Below, one piece after another: positions 1 through 9,149 of a stretch of DNA of 64,000 nucleotides; the first letter of the stretch is position 1, and the number at the start of each line of letters is the position of its first letter. The position numbers and the translations under genes are program-made. Origin of the DNA: Massilistercora timonensis (GTDB lineage: Bacteria > Bacillota > Clostridia > Lachnospirales > Lachnospiraceae); assembly GCF_900312975.1 (NCBI RefSeq), contig NZ_LT990039.1, positions 310,001-374,000 of the forward strand, given 5' to 3'. The notes beneath the pieces are model-generated. The model was not told where the DNA came from and did not search any database. It saw only the letters and a program-made list of their open reading frames with translations.

Positions 1-536
1 ACCCGCCCCGTATACTCTGCGTATTCCCACAGAGTATGGCAGGCTTCCATCAACTCCGGGTTATGTCCCTGATTCACGTTCAGCACCAGCACCTTCAGCT
101 CCAGCATAGGGTCTTCTTCCTTCACCGTATACAGGTCAGAGAGCTTCAGGATCTGCCGGTCCGGTTGATCCGCTTCCCCATTGTAGAAGACTACAAACCT
201 GGGAGCTGGCAACACCACCTTCTTCGTTCCATACAGGTTGGCGTCCGCTGTCATTCCAGAGAACATATCCGACAAGTAAAAGAAAAAGCGCAGCGACAAG
301 TTGGGACTATAGGTGGACTGATGTTCATACAGGGACAGCCGGGCGTCGATGAGGAATGACAGGTCATTCTTCATCGACATATAGATAGCGTTCTCCAAGG
401 TATTGATCTCCAGAAGTTCCAGATCCTCATAGTGTTTCCCACTGATGGCATTGTACAGTTCCAGCAGTTTCCTCTTGTCTTCAAAGATCATGACAAATAA
501 GCGTGCCTTATACAGGCGGTTCGGTTTCTTTTCCAT
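1..536 (-). CDS. Rpn-like PD-(D/E)XK nuclease, 3' end cut off by window edge
   Basis: The frame opens at ATG 534-536, behind an AAAGGAGG ribosome site, and stays open to base 1, so about 178 N-terminal residues are visible. The start (MEKKPNRLYKARLF) and a segment with ID...LYEHQST resemble the Rpn / PD-(D/E)XK family-transposase group, where a D...ExQ core forms the nuclease site. Such proteins are common and multicopy in Lachnospiraceae. Characterised E. coli Rpn members promote RecA-independent recombination. The C-terminal half is outside the window, so intactness cannot be judged. It has its own promoter and a long leader resembling that of the Rpn-like gene at 39206. Confidence 0.75.
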   Translation of the reverse strand, partial: MEKKPNRLYKARLFVMIFEDKRKLLELYNAISGKHYEDLELLEINTLENAIYMSMKNDLSFLIDARLSLYEHQSTYSPNLSLRFFFYLSDMFSGMTADANLYGTKKVVLPAPRFVVFYNGEADQPDRQILKLSDLYTVKEEDPMLELKVLVLNVNQGHNPELMEACHTLWEYAEYTGR

Positions 537-722
537 CCAGTTTCCTCCTTTGAAAAAAATGTCCGCAGGAGGCATCCGTCTTCTTCTGCGAAACCTCACT
601 GCGTTGTTTGATTGGGATACAAAGCATTGAGATTTCTTCTGACAGATCATGTCTGAATGTTCGACGCGGCAGACGCCGCCAAGAAGTGAACAGCTAGAAA
701 TGTAAATGCTTTTGTTATGGCA
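537..722 (-). promoter_or_regulatory. Long 5' leader of the Rpn-like gene
   Basis: This stretch lies between the predicted transcription start and the ATG at 536 and holds no supportable gene. It contains a GC-rich inverted segment (GGCGGC...GCCGC near 670), a GAGG...CCTC arm pair near 570-595, and AAAGGAGG just before the start. Parts align by eye with the leader at 39014-39205: AAAAGCAT, TTCAGAC, ATGCTTT and the last hairpin before the ribosome site. Confidence 0.45.
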
Positions 723-751
723 AATTTACCACTGATTTCTTATGCTGTCAA
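723..751 (-). promoter_or_regulatory. Promoter of the Rpn-like gene
   Basis: On the minus strand, TTGACA (746-751) and TAAATT (723-728) are separated by 17 bp. This is a good vegetative sigma-A match in AT-rich DNA. It would give a leader of roughly 180 nt. Confidence 0.55.
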
Positions 752-851
752 CTCTTTCTCTTATTTAATTTTTTCAATATAATTTGTTTTCCTCTGTTTC
801 ATTTTCACTTATGCGCCATATCAATATTTCTGCCTCCGTTTCCCCGAACAC

Positions 852-888
852 AAAAAGACCACCCGCACATCTCCATGTACGGATGATC
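852..888 (-). terminator. Terminator of the hydrogenase gene
   Basis: Read on the minus strand, a 14-bp stem (with G-U pairs) around a GGAG loop, 888 to 857, is followed by TTTTT. It lies about 30 bp past the hydrogenase stop. The rest of 751-851 is AT-rich and shows nothing else. Confidence 0.75.
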
Positions 889-916
889 TTCTGTGATTCC
901 TGATCTCTATCTGGTT

Positions 917-2431
917 TTAATCCAGCTGGATCTCCTCCAGCTCCTTGGGCGGGATCTGTTTGGTGGACGCCTTCACGAAGTCCTGGATCTTCTTCTGGGC
1001 CTTGGCCACCGGGATATTGGTTCCGGCGCCTGCCACACAGCCGCCGGGGCAGCCCATTCCTTCAATAAGGCAGCCGTTCATCTTGCCAGCCTTGGCCAGG
1101 GCCAGGGTTTTCTTGCACTCTGCCAGGCCTTCCGCGTGCTCGATGTGCACATCCACGTCCGGGTAGTACTCATTGATACATTTCTCAATGGCCTGGGCCA
1201 CGCCGCCGGCCACCGCGTATCCTCTTCCCGCTCCGGTGGCGTTGTGGAAGGAGGACTCCGCCTCATATTTGGTCAGATCGATGTCTCTTGCGTCGAACAT
1301 GGCCTGCAATTCTTCAAAAGTGACTACAAAGTCCACATCGCTTCGCACAGTACGCCGCATGGCCTCCAGCTTCTTGGCCGCGCAGGGCCCGATGAACACC
1401 ACTTTGGCATCGGGGTGCTTCTGCTTGATGGTCCGGGCAGTGGCTACCATAGGCGTCAGTTCCTGGGACACTTCATCGACCAGGTCCGGGAAATATTTCT
1501 TCGCCAGCATGGCCCAGGAAGGACAGCAGGAAGTGAGCAGGAAGGGCAGTTCTCCGGTGGTCACCTTCTCCACATAGTGATGGGCCTCCGCAACAGCTCC
1601 GATATCCGCACCCAGCGCCACCTCGTAGAACTCCGCGAAGCCCAGCTCCTGCAGGGCCGCCTTTAAGTTCCTGGGAGTGATGTTGTCCCCAAATTGTCCG
1701 TAGAAGGCCGGAGCGATCTCCGCGATGATCTCATCCCCTTTCTTCAGGGCATGGGCCAGCTGGAAGATCTGGGATTTATCGGAAATGGCGCCAAAGGGGC
1801 AGCTTACCATACACATGCCGCAGGAGACGCATTTCTCCGAATCGATATAGGCCCGCCCCATCTTGTCCGATGTGATGGCGTTCACGCCGCAGGCCCGGGC
1901 GCAGGGACGCTCCTTTTTGGAAATGGCGTCGTAGGGGCAGACGGATTTGCATTTGCCGCACTTGATACATTTCTCCTGATCGATATAGGACTTGCCTTTG
2001 ACAAAGGAGATGGCTCCCTTGGGGCAGACCTCCATACAGGGATGGGCAAGGCAGCCTTTGCACATGTTGCTCACTTCGTATCCCCGCTCTTCGCAGGCTT
2101 CACAGGCGGAAGGGATCACCTGCATAAGGGGCGGCTCATAATATTTCTCGGAAATATTGCTGGCCTCCACGCCGGCAGTCAGATGGACCGGCTTATTCTC
2201 CGGCCGCAGGGAAAGTCCCATGGCAAGCCGCAGACGCTCCCGCACGATGGACCGGGCCCGGTATACGCTCTCCCGGTATTTCACCTTGGTGTCTTCATTG
2301 ACGATCTCATAGGGGATGGCTTCCATATCGTCGTTCAGCGTCTCGTCACTGGACTCGAACCCAAGCCTTGCCACCTTTTCAAACACTTTTCTCCGGATCC
2401 TGCGAACGGTGGTATCCAATCCTCGCATCAT
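917..2431 (-). CDS. Monomeric [FeFe]-hydrogenase, group B-like
   Basis: A 504-residue cytosolic iron-sulfur hydrogenase. All three H-cluster signatures are present: TSCCPSW (300-306), IGPCAAKKLE (348-357) and EGMGCPGGC (457-465). They give the four cluster cysteines (C303, C350, C461, C465) and the proton-relay cysteine C302. Upstream are ferredoxin-type clusters: Cys-rich residues 110-136, a CxxCxxCxxxCP set at 155-165, and a second at 201-211. The motifs differ from group A enzymes (TSCCPGW, MPCTAKK) and there is no PAS domain, which points to a group B rather than sensory group C enzyme. No electron-bifurcating partners or maturases are nearby. It likely exchanges electrons with ferredoxin, but direction and partner are inferred. 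It has its own promoter and terminator. Confidence 0.88.
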   Translation of the reverse strand: MMRGLDTTVRRIRRKVFEKVARLGFESSDETLNDDMEAIPYEIVNEDTKVKYRESVYRARSIVRERLRLAMGLSLRPENKPVHLTAGVEASNISEKYYEPPLMQVIPSACEACEERGYEVSNMCKGCLAHPCMEVCPKGAISFVKGKSYIDQEKCIKCGKCKSVCPYDAISKKERPCARACGVNAITSDKMGRAYIDSEKCVSCGMCMVSCPFGAISDKSQIFQLAHALKKGDEIIAEIAPAFYGQFGDNITPRNLKAALQELGFAEFYEVALGADIGAVAEAHHYVEKVTTGELPFLLTSCCPSWAMLAKKYFPDLVDEVSQELTPMVATARTIKQKHPDAKVVFIGPCAAKKLEAMRRTVRSDVDFVVTFEELQAMFDARDIDLTKYEAESSFHNATGAGRGYAVAGGVAQAIEKCINEYYPDVDVHIEHAEGLAECKKTLALAKAGKMNGCLIEGMGCPGGCVAGAGTNIPVAKAQKKIQDFVKASTKQIPPKELEEIQLD

Positions 2432-2487
2432 AATGCTCTTCCTCCTGAATCTTCTATTTTTCCTGGATTTACAGTATTTATGGTACT

Positions 2488-2516
2488 ACTATAAATAGTC
2501 GTTAATTTATTGTCAA
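2488..2516 (-). promoter_or_regulatory. Promoter of the hydrogenase gene with overlapping dyad
   Basis: TTGACA (2511-2516) and TATAGT (2488-2493) are 17 bp apart on the minus strand. The -10 region sits in the dyad ACTATAAATAGT (2488-2499). A wider inverted pair, TATTTAT...ATAAATA, spans about 2474-2498. This is the expected position for a repressor operator. Confidence 0.7.
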
Positions 2517-2548
2517 GTCGGTTTTCTGTTTAATTTTCCATACAATCG

Positions 2549-2580
2549 AAAAAACGGAAAACCGCCCCTGCAGCTTTCCG
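2549..2580 (-). terminator. Terminator after asnA
   Basis: On the minus strand CGGAAAGCTGC pairs with GCGGTTTTCCG (11 bp with G-U pairs) and is followed by TTTTTT. It closes the metF-metH-asnA group and separates it from the hydrogenase promoter. Confidence 0.85.
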
Positions 2581-2602
2581 CTTCTCGTTTGATTCTTCTG
2601 TT

Positions 2603-3610
2603 TTATAAGAGGATGATCTTGTGTTCCTTACAGGTTTTACGCATCTCCTCCGGCCAGATGCTTGCCTGCACCTCGCCCACATGCGCCCGGTCCAGAAGTA
2701 GCATGCACAGCCTTGACTGGCCGATGCCGCCGCCGATGGTATAGGGCAGTTCCCCGTTCAGGAGCATCCGGTGATAAGGAAGGTTCCTTCTGTCCTCACA
2801 GCCTGCCTTGACCAGCTGTTCTTCCAGAGACTTCTCATCCACCCGGATCCCCATACTGGAGATCTCCAGGGCACAGTTCAGGGTGTCAAACCAGAACAGG
2901 ATGTCCCCGTTGAGCTGCCAGTCGTCATAGTCCGGCGCCCGCCCGTCGTGAGGCTTGCCGCTTTTCAGCTTCTCACCGATCTTCATCAGGAATACGCAGC
3001 CGTACTCTTTGGTGATCAGATTCTCCCGCTCCTTGGGCGTCTTGTCCGGATACCGGTCCTCCAGCTCCTGGCTGGTGATAAAGGCAACCCCGTCCGGCAG
3101 ATGTTTTACTGCCTGGGGATATTTGTACCATACTTCATGCTCCATGTGCTTGATGATCTTGAAGATGGTGCGCACCGTGTCTTTCAGCGTGTCAACGGTC
3201 CGCTCCTCTTTGGTGATCACCTTCTCCCAGTCCCACTGGTCCACATAGCAGGAATGGAGATTGTCAAGCTCCTCGTCCCGGCGGATGGCGTTCATGTTGG
3301 TGTAGAGGCCTTCTCCCGGCTGGAAGCCGTACTCTTTCAGCGCCATTCTCTTCCACTTGGCCAGCGACTGCACCACTTCCATCTCTTCTCCCGGAACGCC
3401 GGCAATGTCAAAATGCACCGGCCGCTCCACGCCGTTCAAGTTGTCGTTGAGGCCGCTGCTCCTGGCCACGAAAAGAGGGGCGGAGATCCGCTCCAGATTC
3501 ATCTCTTTGCCGAATTCCTTCTGGAAGGTGTCCCGGATGTATTTGATAGCTTCCTGTGTTTCCCGTACGCTTAAGCGGGGATCATAATGTTCTGGTATGA
3601 TAAGTCCCAT
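2603..3610 (-). CDS. asnA: Aspartate--ammonia ligase (asparagine synthetase A)
   Basis: A 335-residue protein, matching the usual ~330 for AsnA, which makes asparagine from aspartate, ammonia and ATP. Family features visible are the N-terminal [10 protein letters not shown] region, the [12 protein letters not shown] stretch (57-69) and the class II synthetase-like GGGIGQSR (293-300) near the C-terminus. The ATG follows the metH stop by 2 bp, so it is probably co-transcribed and translationally coupled. The link with methionine synthesis is positional; no shared reaction is apparent. Confidence 0.95.
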   Translation of the reverse strand: MGLIIPEHYDPRLSVRETQEAIKYIRDTFQKEFGKEMNLERISAPLFVARSSGLNDNLNGVERPVHFDIAGVPGEEMEVVQSLAKWKRMALKEYGFQPGEGLYTNMNAIRRDEELDNLHSCYVDQWDWEKVITKEERTVDTLKDTVRTIFKIIKHMEHEVWYKYPQAVKHLPDGVAFITSQELEDRYPDKTPKERENLITKEYGCVFLMKIGEKLKSGKPHDGRAPDYDDWQLNGDILFWFDTLNCALEISSMGIRVDEKSLEEQLVKAGCEDRRNLPYHRMLLNGELPYTIGGGIGQSRLCMLLLDRAHVGEVQASIWPEEMRKTCKEHKIILL

Positions 3611-3612
3611 GT

Positions 3613-6015
3613 CTAGTTCTCTCCTTTAAAAAGTTCTTGTGTATAGTATACCGACTGCATGGCATCTTTTCCATAGAAATCTGCGCCGATCATATCTGCG
3701 TACTCCTGATTGAGCACCGCGCCGCCCACCATGACCTTACAATCCGGCTTCTGTTCCCGCAGAAGACGGATGGTCTCTTCCATGCTCACCACCGTGGTGG
3801 TCATCAGGGCGCTTAAGCCCACCAGCCGTACATCCTCCTGGAGGGCGGTCTCCGCCACCAGCTGGGGAGGCACGTCTTTCCCCAGGTCGATCACATCGAA
3901 TCCATAGTTCTCCAGCAGCACCTTGACAATGTTCTTGCCGATATCATGAATGTCGCCTTTCACCGTGGCCAGGATCACTTTCTCCTTCTTCTGCCCCGGC
4001 CCGTCCTGCTCCGGCATCCGCTCCTTTAACACGGCAAAGGCGATCTTGGCCGCATCCGCGCTCATGAGAAGCTGGGGCAGGAACAAAGTTCCCTTTTCGA
4101 ATCCCTTGCCCACCTGATCCAGCGCCGGGATCATGGCTTCGTTGATGATCTCCAGCGGAGCCTTCTCCTCAAGGAGCCGCAGGGCTCCCCGGTGGGCCTC
4201 CTCTTTCAGCCCCTTCTCGATGGCTTCCTTCAGGGAGATATCCCGGGCGGAAGCCGCCGGCGCGGCAGGCGCCTGGTTTCCGTAGACTTCAATGTATCGC
4301 TCGCAGTTCTCGTCGTATCCCATCAGGGCGCAGTACGCATAGTAGGATCGCATCATATCTTCAGACAGGGGGTTGATGATCCCGGCGCTCAACCCCTTCT
4401 GTAGCGCCATGGTATAGAAATTGGCGTTGATCACCGGACGGGAGGGCAGTCCGAAGGAAATGTTGGACACTCCCAGCACCGTACATACCCCGTAAGTCTT
4501 TCGCACCCCTTCCAGGGCCTCCAGGGTGGTTCTGGCCCCTGCCGGGTCAGAGCTGATGGTCATGGCCAGCACGTCGATGACAATGTCCTTCTTCGGGATC
4601 CCGTACCGGGCCGCTTCCCGGATGATCCTGCCTGCGATCTCCACCCGGCCCTTGGCCGTGTCCGGGATCCCGTTTTCATCCAGGGTAAGCCCTACCACCA
4701 CGCCGCCGTATTTCCGGATCAGCGGAAAAATGGCGTCCATACTCTCCTGCTTGCCGTTTACCGAGTTGACCATGGCCTTCCCGTTATAGATCCTGAGCAC
4801 CGCCTCCAGAGCCGCCGGATCCACGGTGTCGATCTGCAGGGGAAGACTGGTCACGCTCTGCAACTCCGTCACCACCTTCTTCATCATGGCAGGCTCGTCA
4901 ATGTCCGGAAGCCCCACATTCACATCCAAAATGTGGGCGCCCTGATCCTGCTGCCGCACCCCTTCTGTCAGGATGTAATCCAGGTCCTGCTCCTTTAGCG
5001 CCTGCTTAAACCGTTTCTTGCCGGTGGGATTGATCCGCTCTCCGATGATCATCGGCTTCTCCCCCAGGATCACCGCCCTGCCATAGGAGGAAACGATGGT
5101 GGCCTCCTCCGGTTCCGGTGCCTGCCTGTTGGCAAAGGCATGGGAAGCCTTCACCCGCTCCGTCATCCTGCGGATATGGGCCGGCGTGGTACCGCAGCAC
5201 CCGCCGATGAGGGAGGCTCCCTTTCTTACGATCTCCTCCATGTATCCTGCGAATTCTTCCGGCTCTACATCGTAGTAAACTTCCCCGTCCTTCTGCTTGG
5301 GAAGGCCGGCGTTGGGCTTTACGATCACCGGAAGGGAGGTGTATCTTAACAATTCTTCCAGAATGGGCATCATCTGCTCCGGCCCCATGCCGCAGTTGAT
5401 CCCCAGGGCGTCCACTCCCAGCCCTTCCAGAAGGGCTGCCACGGAAGGCACGTCCCCACCGGTAAGAAGCTTCCCCTTCTCATCGAAGATCATGGTGGCG
5501 AACACCGGAAGATCTGTATTCTCCTTTGCCGCCAGCACCGCCGCCTTCACCTCATAGGTGTCGCTCATGGTCTCAATATGGATCAGGTCCGCCCCTGCCT
5601 GCTCCCCGGCCACAGCGGCCTCCCGGAAGGCCTCATAGGCCTCCTCGAAATCCAGGTCTCCCATGGGCTTAAGAAGTTTCCCGGTGGGGCCCATGTCCAG
5701 CGCCGCATAGACTTCTCTTCCGTCTGTGACGCCCAGACGGGCAGCCGCCTTCACATTCTCCACCGCCGCCCGGATCACTTCCGCCAGGTCATGGTCCGGA
5801 TCGTGATATTTCAGTGCGTTGGCTCCGAAGGTATTGGTAAGTACGATATCACTTCCCGCCGCAAAATACTGCCGGTGGATCTCTGTCATCTCCTCCCTGT
5901 GGGTGAGATTCCAGGTCTCCGGCAGTTCTCCCGGCGCAAGCCCCCGCTCCTGAAGAAGGGTACCGGTTCCACCGTCAAAAAACAGCAGTTCCTTCCCCAG
6001 TCGTTCCTTTAGCAT
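3613..6015 (-). CDS. metH: Cobalamin-dependent methionine synthase, short form without activation domain
   Basis: Transfers a methyl group from methyltetrahydrofolate to homocysteine through B12. Domains in order: homocysteine methyltransferase (1-290) with zinc ligands C208, C273 and C274 (GINC, GGCCGT); pterin-binding barrel (about 315-570); B12 cap and B12-binding domain (about 590-800) with DIHDIG at 688-693, where H690 is the lower cobalt ligand. At 800 residues it lacks the ~330-residue AdoMet-binding reactivation domain of E. coli MetH. That function is supplied by the separate protein at 6064-6708. metF, which makes methyltetrahydrofolate, lies upstream in the same run. Confidence 0.96.
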   Translation of the reverse strand: MLKERLGKELLFFDGGTGTLLQERGLAPGELPETWNLTHREEMTEIHRQYFAAGSDIVLTNTFGANALKYHDPDHDLAEVIRAAVENVKAAARLGVTDGREVYAALDMGPTGKLLKPMGDLDFEEAYEAFREAAVAGEQAGADLIHIETMSDTYEVKAAVLAAKENTDLPVFATMIFDEKGKLLTGGDVPSVAALLEGLGVDALGINCGMGPEQMMPILEELLRYTSLPVIVKPNAGLPKQKDGEVYYDVEPEEFAGYMEEIVRKGASLIGGCCGTTPAHIRRMTERVKASHAFANRQAPEPEEATIVSSYGRAVILGEKPMIIGERINPTGKKRFKQALKEQDLDYILTEGVRQQDQGAHILDVNVGLPDIDEPAMMKKVVTELQSVTSLPLQIDTVDPAALEAVLRIYNGKAMVNSVNGKQESMDAIFPLIRKYGGVVVGLTLDENGIPDTAKGRVEIAGRIIREAARYGIPKKDIVIDVLAMTISSDPAGARTTLEALEGVRKTYGVCTVLGVSNISFGLPSRPVINANFYTMALQKGLSAGIINPLSEDMMRSYYAYCALMGYDENCERYIEVYGNQAPAAPAASARDISLKEAIEKGLKEEAHRGALRLLEEKAPLEIINEAMIPALDQVGKGFEKGTLFLPQLLMSADAAKIAFAVLKERMPEQDGPGQKKEKVILATVKGDIHDIGKNIVKVLLENYGFDVIDLGKDVPPQLVAETALQEDVRLVGLSALMTTTVVSMEETIRLLREQKPDCKVMVGGAVLNQEYADMIGADFYGKDAMQSVYYTQELFKGEN

Positions 6016-6063
6016 CTGTCTGCTCCTTCCTGCTCTCTTTTCTGCAATGTCATGGTCTGTCTC

Positions 6064-6708
6064 TTACTCCCGTCGGTAAGCGCAGTCGCTCTTCCCGCAG
6101 CTTTCGCACCCCTGCCGGTGGCAGGCTGTCTCCTCCAGGGAGATCCCTGCCAGAGCCGTCACCGATTTGGACGGCGTCAGCATATAGCCGTCGGTCATGG
6201 TAAGCCCGATCCGTTTTGACGCCTCCAGGCGCTGAAGCAGGGCTTTCTGATGATGGATGGAGAAATCCCCGTACCCCGGGCTGAATCGGGGCCTTAAATA
6301 AAGTCCCTCTTCCTCCAGCTCCTTCTTTCTCTCCTCCTGCCAGGCGTCCAGATATTCCTCCAGCCTGGCCGCCGCGCAGGCCTGAAGGATCACCGCCCGG
6401 GTCATGTCCGTGCGGCTGTACCGGCGCAGCAGAAGATCCGTCCGGGTCCCAAGTGTGGCGGCCACCAGGATCACTTCCAGGCAGCCCTTCAGATTCCTTG
6501 CAAGCCCCCGGCTTCTGATATCCATTCCCGCCGTCTCCACCTGGTCCGGCTCCCGGACCGTCACCGGCTCCCGCCGCCACACGACCCGTTCCTCCCGGAG
6601 CCCTTCCAGCTCTTCAAAAGACTGCCGGATCAGTTCCAGCGTCCTTTCCTCCCCGGGATTCCTGCCGTATCCCAGATAGCGGAGCGCTTCCTTCGTCCTG
6701 TGATCCAT
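6064..6708 (-). CDS. Stand-alone MetH activation-domain protein
   Basis: A 214-residue protein resembling the vitamin B12-dependent methionine synthase activation domain. The segment RPRFSPGYGDFS (139-150) corresponds to the AdoMet-binding RPxxGYP-type motif of that domain. A C-terminal cysteine set (C196, C201, C204, C209) is typical of the free-standing clostridial form. It presumably binds AdoMet and helps re-methylate oxidised cob(II)alamin on the neighbouring MetH. It lies between metF (13 bp away) and metH (48 bp away) on the same strand. The role is inferred from family and context. Confidence 0.85.
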   Translation of the reverse strand: MDHRTKEALRYLGYGRNPGEERTLELIRQSFEELEGLREERVVWRREPVTVREPDQVETAGMDIRSRGLARNLKGCLEVILVAATLGTRTDLLLRRYSRTDMTRAVILQACAAARLEEYLDAWQEERKKELEEEGLYLRPRFSPGYGDFSIHHQKALLQRLEASKRIGLTMTDGYMLTPSKSVTALAGISLEETACHRQGCESCGKSDCAYRRE

Positions 6709-6721
6709 GTTCCGGCCGCTC

Positions 6722-7591
6722 CTAATGCTTCACGATGGCAGACAGATTGTTCATGATGGCCGCAGCCACCTCCGGCTTGTTCATGGAATACACATGGACA
6801 TGATTGATTCCATTGGCAAAAAGGTCGATGATCTGGTCAGTGGCGTAGGCGATGCCCGCCTGCTGCATAGCCGCCGGATCGTCCCCGAACCGGTCCAGCA
6901 CATCCAGGAACCGCTGGGGCAGCACCGTCCCTGACATATCGCAGATCCGCTTCATCTGCTTCTTGTTGGTCACCGGCATGATCCCCGGCAGGACTGGAAC
7001 GGTAACGCCCGCCTCCCGGATCCGGTACAGGAAGTTATAGAGGATGCTGTTGTCAAAGAACATCTGGGTGGTCAGGAAATCCACGCCCCGGTCCACCTTC
7101 TCCTTCAGATGGAGCACATCCTCCTTCCGGTTCTCCGACTCCACATGGCCCTCCGGATAACAGGCCGCGCCGATGCAGAAATCACCCGCTCCCTTGATCT
7201 CTTCAATCAGCTCGCAGGCATACCGGTACTGGTTGGGAAGGGGGAAATCCGACTCCTGGGGAATGTCTCCCCGCAGGGCCAGGATATTCTCGATCCCCTT
7301 TTCCTTCAGCTCCCCGATCACCTTGTGCACATGCTCCCTGGTGGAGGAAACGCAGGTTAAGTGTGCCAGGCTCTCCACCCCCAGGTCGTCCCTGATATGG
7401 GCCGCGATATTTACGGTGTTGACGCTGGTGCCGCCGCCTGCCCCGTAGGTCACACTGATGTAGGAAGGATGGAGCGCTGCGATCTTATCCGTAGCGTTCA
7501 GTACACTCTCGTAAGCCGCATCCGTCTTGGGCGGAAATACCTCGAAGGATATGTGCGGGGTTGTCTCTTTCAGAATCTCTCGGATCTTCAT
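6722..7591 (-). CDS. metF: Methylenetetrahydrofolate reductase
   Basis: A 289-residue single-domain reductase that converts methylene- to methyl-tetrahydrofolate, the methyl donor used by MetH just downstream. MetF hallmarks are the N-terminal ISFEVFPPKT with its catalytic Glu, YGAGG near 50, LRGD near 105 and TQMFFD near 180. The ATG at 7591 has GGAGGA upstream. Only 58 bp, filled by a hairpin terminator, separate it from glgA. I see no riboswitch and no clear promoter in that gap, so transcription may start inside the end of glgA or read through. Confidence 0.95.
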   Translation of the reverse strand: MKIREILKETTPHISFEVFPPKTDAAYESVLNATDKIAALHPSYISVTYGAGGGTSVNTVNIAAHIRDDLGVESLAHLTCVSSTREHVHKVIGELKEKGIENILALRGDIPQESDFPLPNQYRYACELIEEIKGAGDFCIGAACYPEGHVESENRKEDVLHLKEKVDRGVDFLTTQMFFDNSILYNFLYRIREAGVTVPVLPGIMPVTNKKQMKRICDMSGTVLPQRFLDVLDRFGDDPAAMQQAGIAYATDQIIDLFANGINHVHVYSMNKPEVAAAIMNNLSAIVKH

Positions 7592-7612
7592 AATCTGTCC
7601 TCCTTTATCTCA

Positions 7613-7641
7613 AAAGAGCAAAGCCTGAGACTTTGCTCTTT
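7613..7641 (-). terminator. Hairpin terminator between glgA and metF
   Basis: An 11-bp perfect stem (AAAGAGCAAAG / CTTTGCTCTTT) with a 7-nt loop, ending in TTTT on the minus strand. It lies just past the glgA stop. The U-tract is short, so read-through into metF is possible. Confidence 0.7.
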
Positions 7642-7649
7642 CCTGTGGT

Positions 7650-9086
7650 TTACATTTCGTCGTAAAGTTTCTCATACTGTCTGGCGGAATTGTTCCAGGA
7701 GAAGTCTTTCTCCATGCCCCGCTCTACGATCTTGTTCCAGTCCCGCTTCTTGTCGTAATAGATCTGCTCCGCGTACCGGACGGTCCCCATCATCTCGTGG
7801 GCGTTGTAATTGCTGAAGCTGAAGCCGGTTCCGGTCTTCTCGTACTCATTGTAAGGCTCTACCGTATCCTTAAGTCCACCGGTCTCCCGCACGATGGGAA
7901 CGGTGCCGTACCTGAGGCTCATCAGCTGGCTTAAGCCGCAGGGCTCAAACAGCGACGGCATAAGGAAGGCGTCGCAGGATGCGTAGATCTTGTGGGAGAG
8001 TTCCTCGGAATAGAAGATATTCGCGGACACCTTTCCCTGGTACTTCCAGGCGAAGTGCCGGAACATATTCTCGTACTGATCCTGGCCGGTCCCAAGTATG
8101 ACAAACTGAACCGCGTCCTGGCACATCTCGTCCATCACATAGGCGATCAGGTCGAATCCCTTCTGATCCGTCAGACGGGAGACAATGCCAATCAGCATGG
8201 TCTTGTGGTCCACGGCAAGTCCCAGCTCCTGCTGGAGCGCCGTTTTGTTCTTCACTTTTTCCTTCCGGAAGTTGCCCACATTATAGTTCCTGGCAATGTA
8301 CTTGTCTGTCTCCGGATTGTAGTCTTCGTAATCGATGCCGTTGACGATCCCCGACAGACAGTTGGATCTTGCGTTCATCAGGCCGTCCAGTCCCTCGCCG
8401 TAGAAGGGCATCTTGATCTCCTCCGCGTAGGAGTTGCTGACGGTAGTCACCCGGTCCGCATAGACGATGCCGCCCTTCAGATAATTGGCATCCTTGTAGG
8501 CCTCCAGCTTGTCCGGCGCGAAATAATATTTGGGAAGCCCGGTGATGTCCATCACCCGCTTGGTATCCCACACGCCCTGGAACTTCAGGTTATGTATGGT
8601 CATGATGGTCTTGATCCCCCGGAAGTACTCATTCCCGTACCGGAAGTTGTCAAGATACACCGGGATCAGACCGGTCTGCCAGTCATGGCAGTGGATGATG
8701 TCCGGACGGAAATCAAGAAGCGGCAGCGCGCTTAAGACTGCCTTGGAGAAGAACGCGAACTTCTCAATATCCGCGTACATGTCCCCATAGGGCGCCATCC
8801 CGTTAAAATAAAATTCATTATCTATGAAATAGAACGTAATTCCCTCGTACTCCAATTCCAGGATCCCTACGTACTGTTTTCTCCAACACAGATCCATGTA
8901 AAAATGAGTGCGGTACTGAAGCTTTTGTTTCCACTCATCTTTCATGCACATGTACTTGGGCAGCATCACCCGTACATCGTATTTTTCCTTGTCAAAATAT
9001 TTCGGTAAAGAACCTGCAACATCTGCCAGGCCCCCTGTCTTGATAAACGGAACGCACTCGGATGTCGCAAAAAGTATTTTTTTCAT
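7650..9086 (-). CDS. glgA: Glycogen synthase
   Basis: A GT5 ADP-glucose-dependent starch/glycogen synthase. I place the start at ATG 9084-9086 (MKKILFATSE), 478 residues, because GGAGGAG lies at the right distance; an upstream in-frame codon at 9107 has no ribosome site. The N-terminal KTGGLADVAGSLPK is the ADP-glucose-binding KxGGL loop. The C-terminal half has SRLTDQKGFDL and SLFEPCGLSQLMSLRYG, the nucleotide-sugar-binding region with its catalytic Glu. No other glg genes are in the window. Confidence 0.95.
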   Translation of the reverse strand: MKKILFATSECVPFIKTGGLADVAGSLPKYFDKEKYDVRVMLPKYMCMKDEWKQKLQYRTHFYMDLCWRKQYVGILELEYEGITFYFIDNEFYFNGMAPYGDMYADIEKFAFFSKAVLSALPLLDFRPDIIHCHDWQTGLIPVYLDNFRYGNEYFRGIKTIMTIHNLKFQGVWDTKRVMDITGLPKYYFAPDKLEAYKDANYLKGGIVYADRVTTVSNSYAEEIKMPFYGEGLDGLMNARSNCLSGIVNGIDYEDYNPETDKYIARNYNVGNFRKEKVKNKTALQQELGLAVDHKTMLIGIVSRLTDQKGFDLIAYVMDEMCQDAVQFVILGTGQDQYENMFRHFAWKYQGKVSANIFYSEELSHKIYASCDAFLMPSLFEPCGLSQLMSLRYGTVPIVRETGGLKDTVEPYNEYEKTGTGFSFSNYNAHEMMGTVRYAEQIYYDKKRDWNKIVERGMEKDFSWNNSARQYEKLYDEM

Positions 9087-9117
9087 TGCTTCTCCTCCCA
9101 ACCTCACGATTTATCCT

Positions 9118-9145
9118 ATTATATCGCATTTTTCTCAGGAATGAA
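9118..9145 (-). promoter_or_regulatory. Promoter of glgA
   Basis: TTCATT (9140-9145) and TATAAT (9118-9123) with a 16-bp spacer on the minus strand, directly after the spo0A stop. Confidence 0.5.
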
Positions 9146-9149
9146 AGCA

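Noticed and set aside
6722-7650. SAM or cobalamin riboswitch upstream of metF/metH
   Set aside because: Only 58 bp separate metF from glgA and these are filled by a simple terminator hairpin. No riboswitch-like conserved core was seen.
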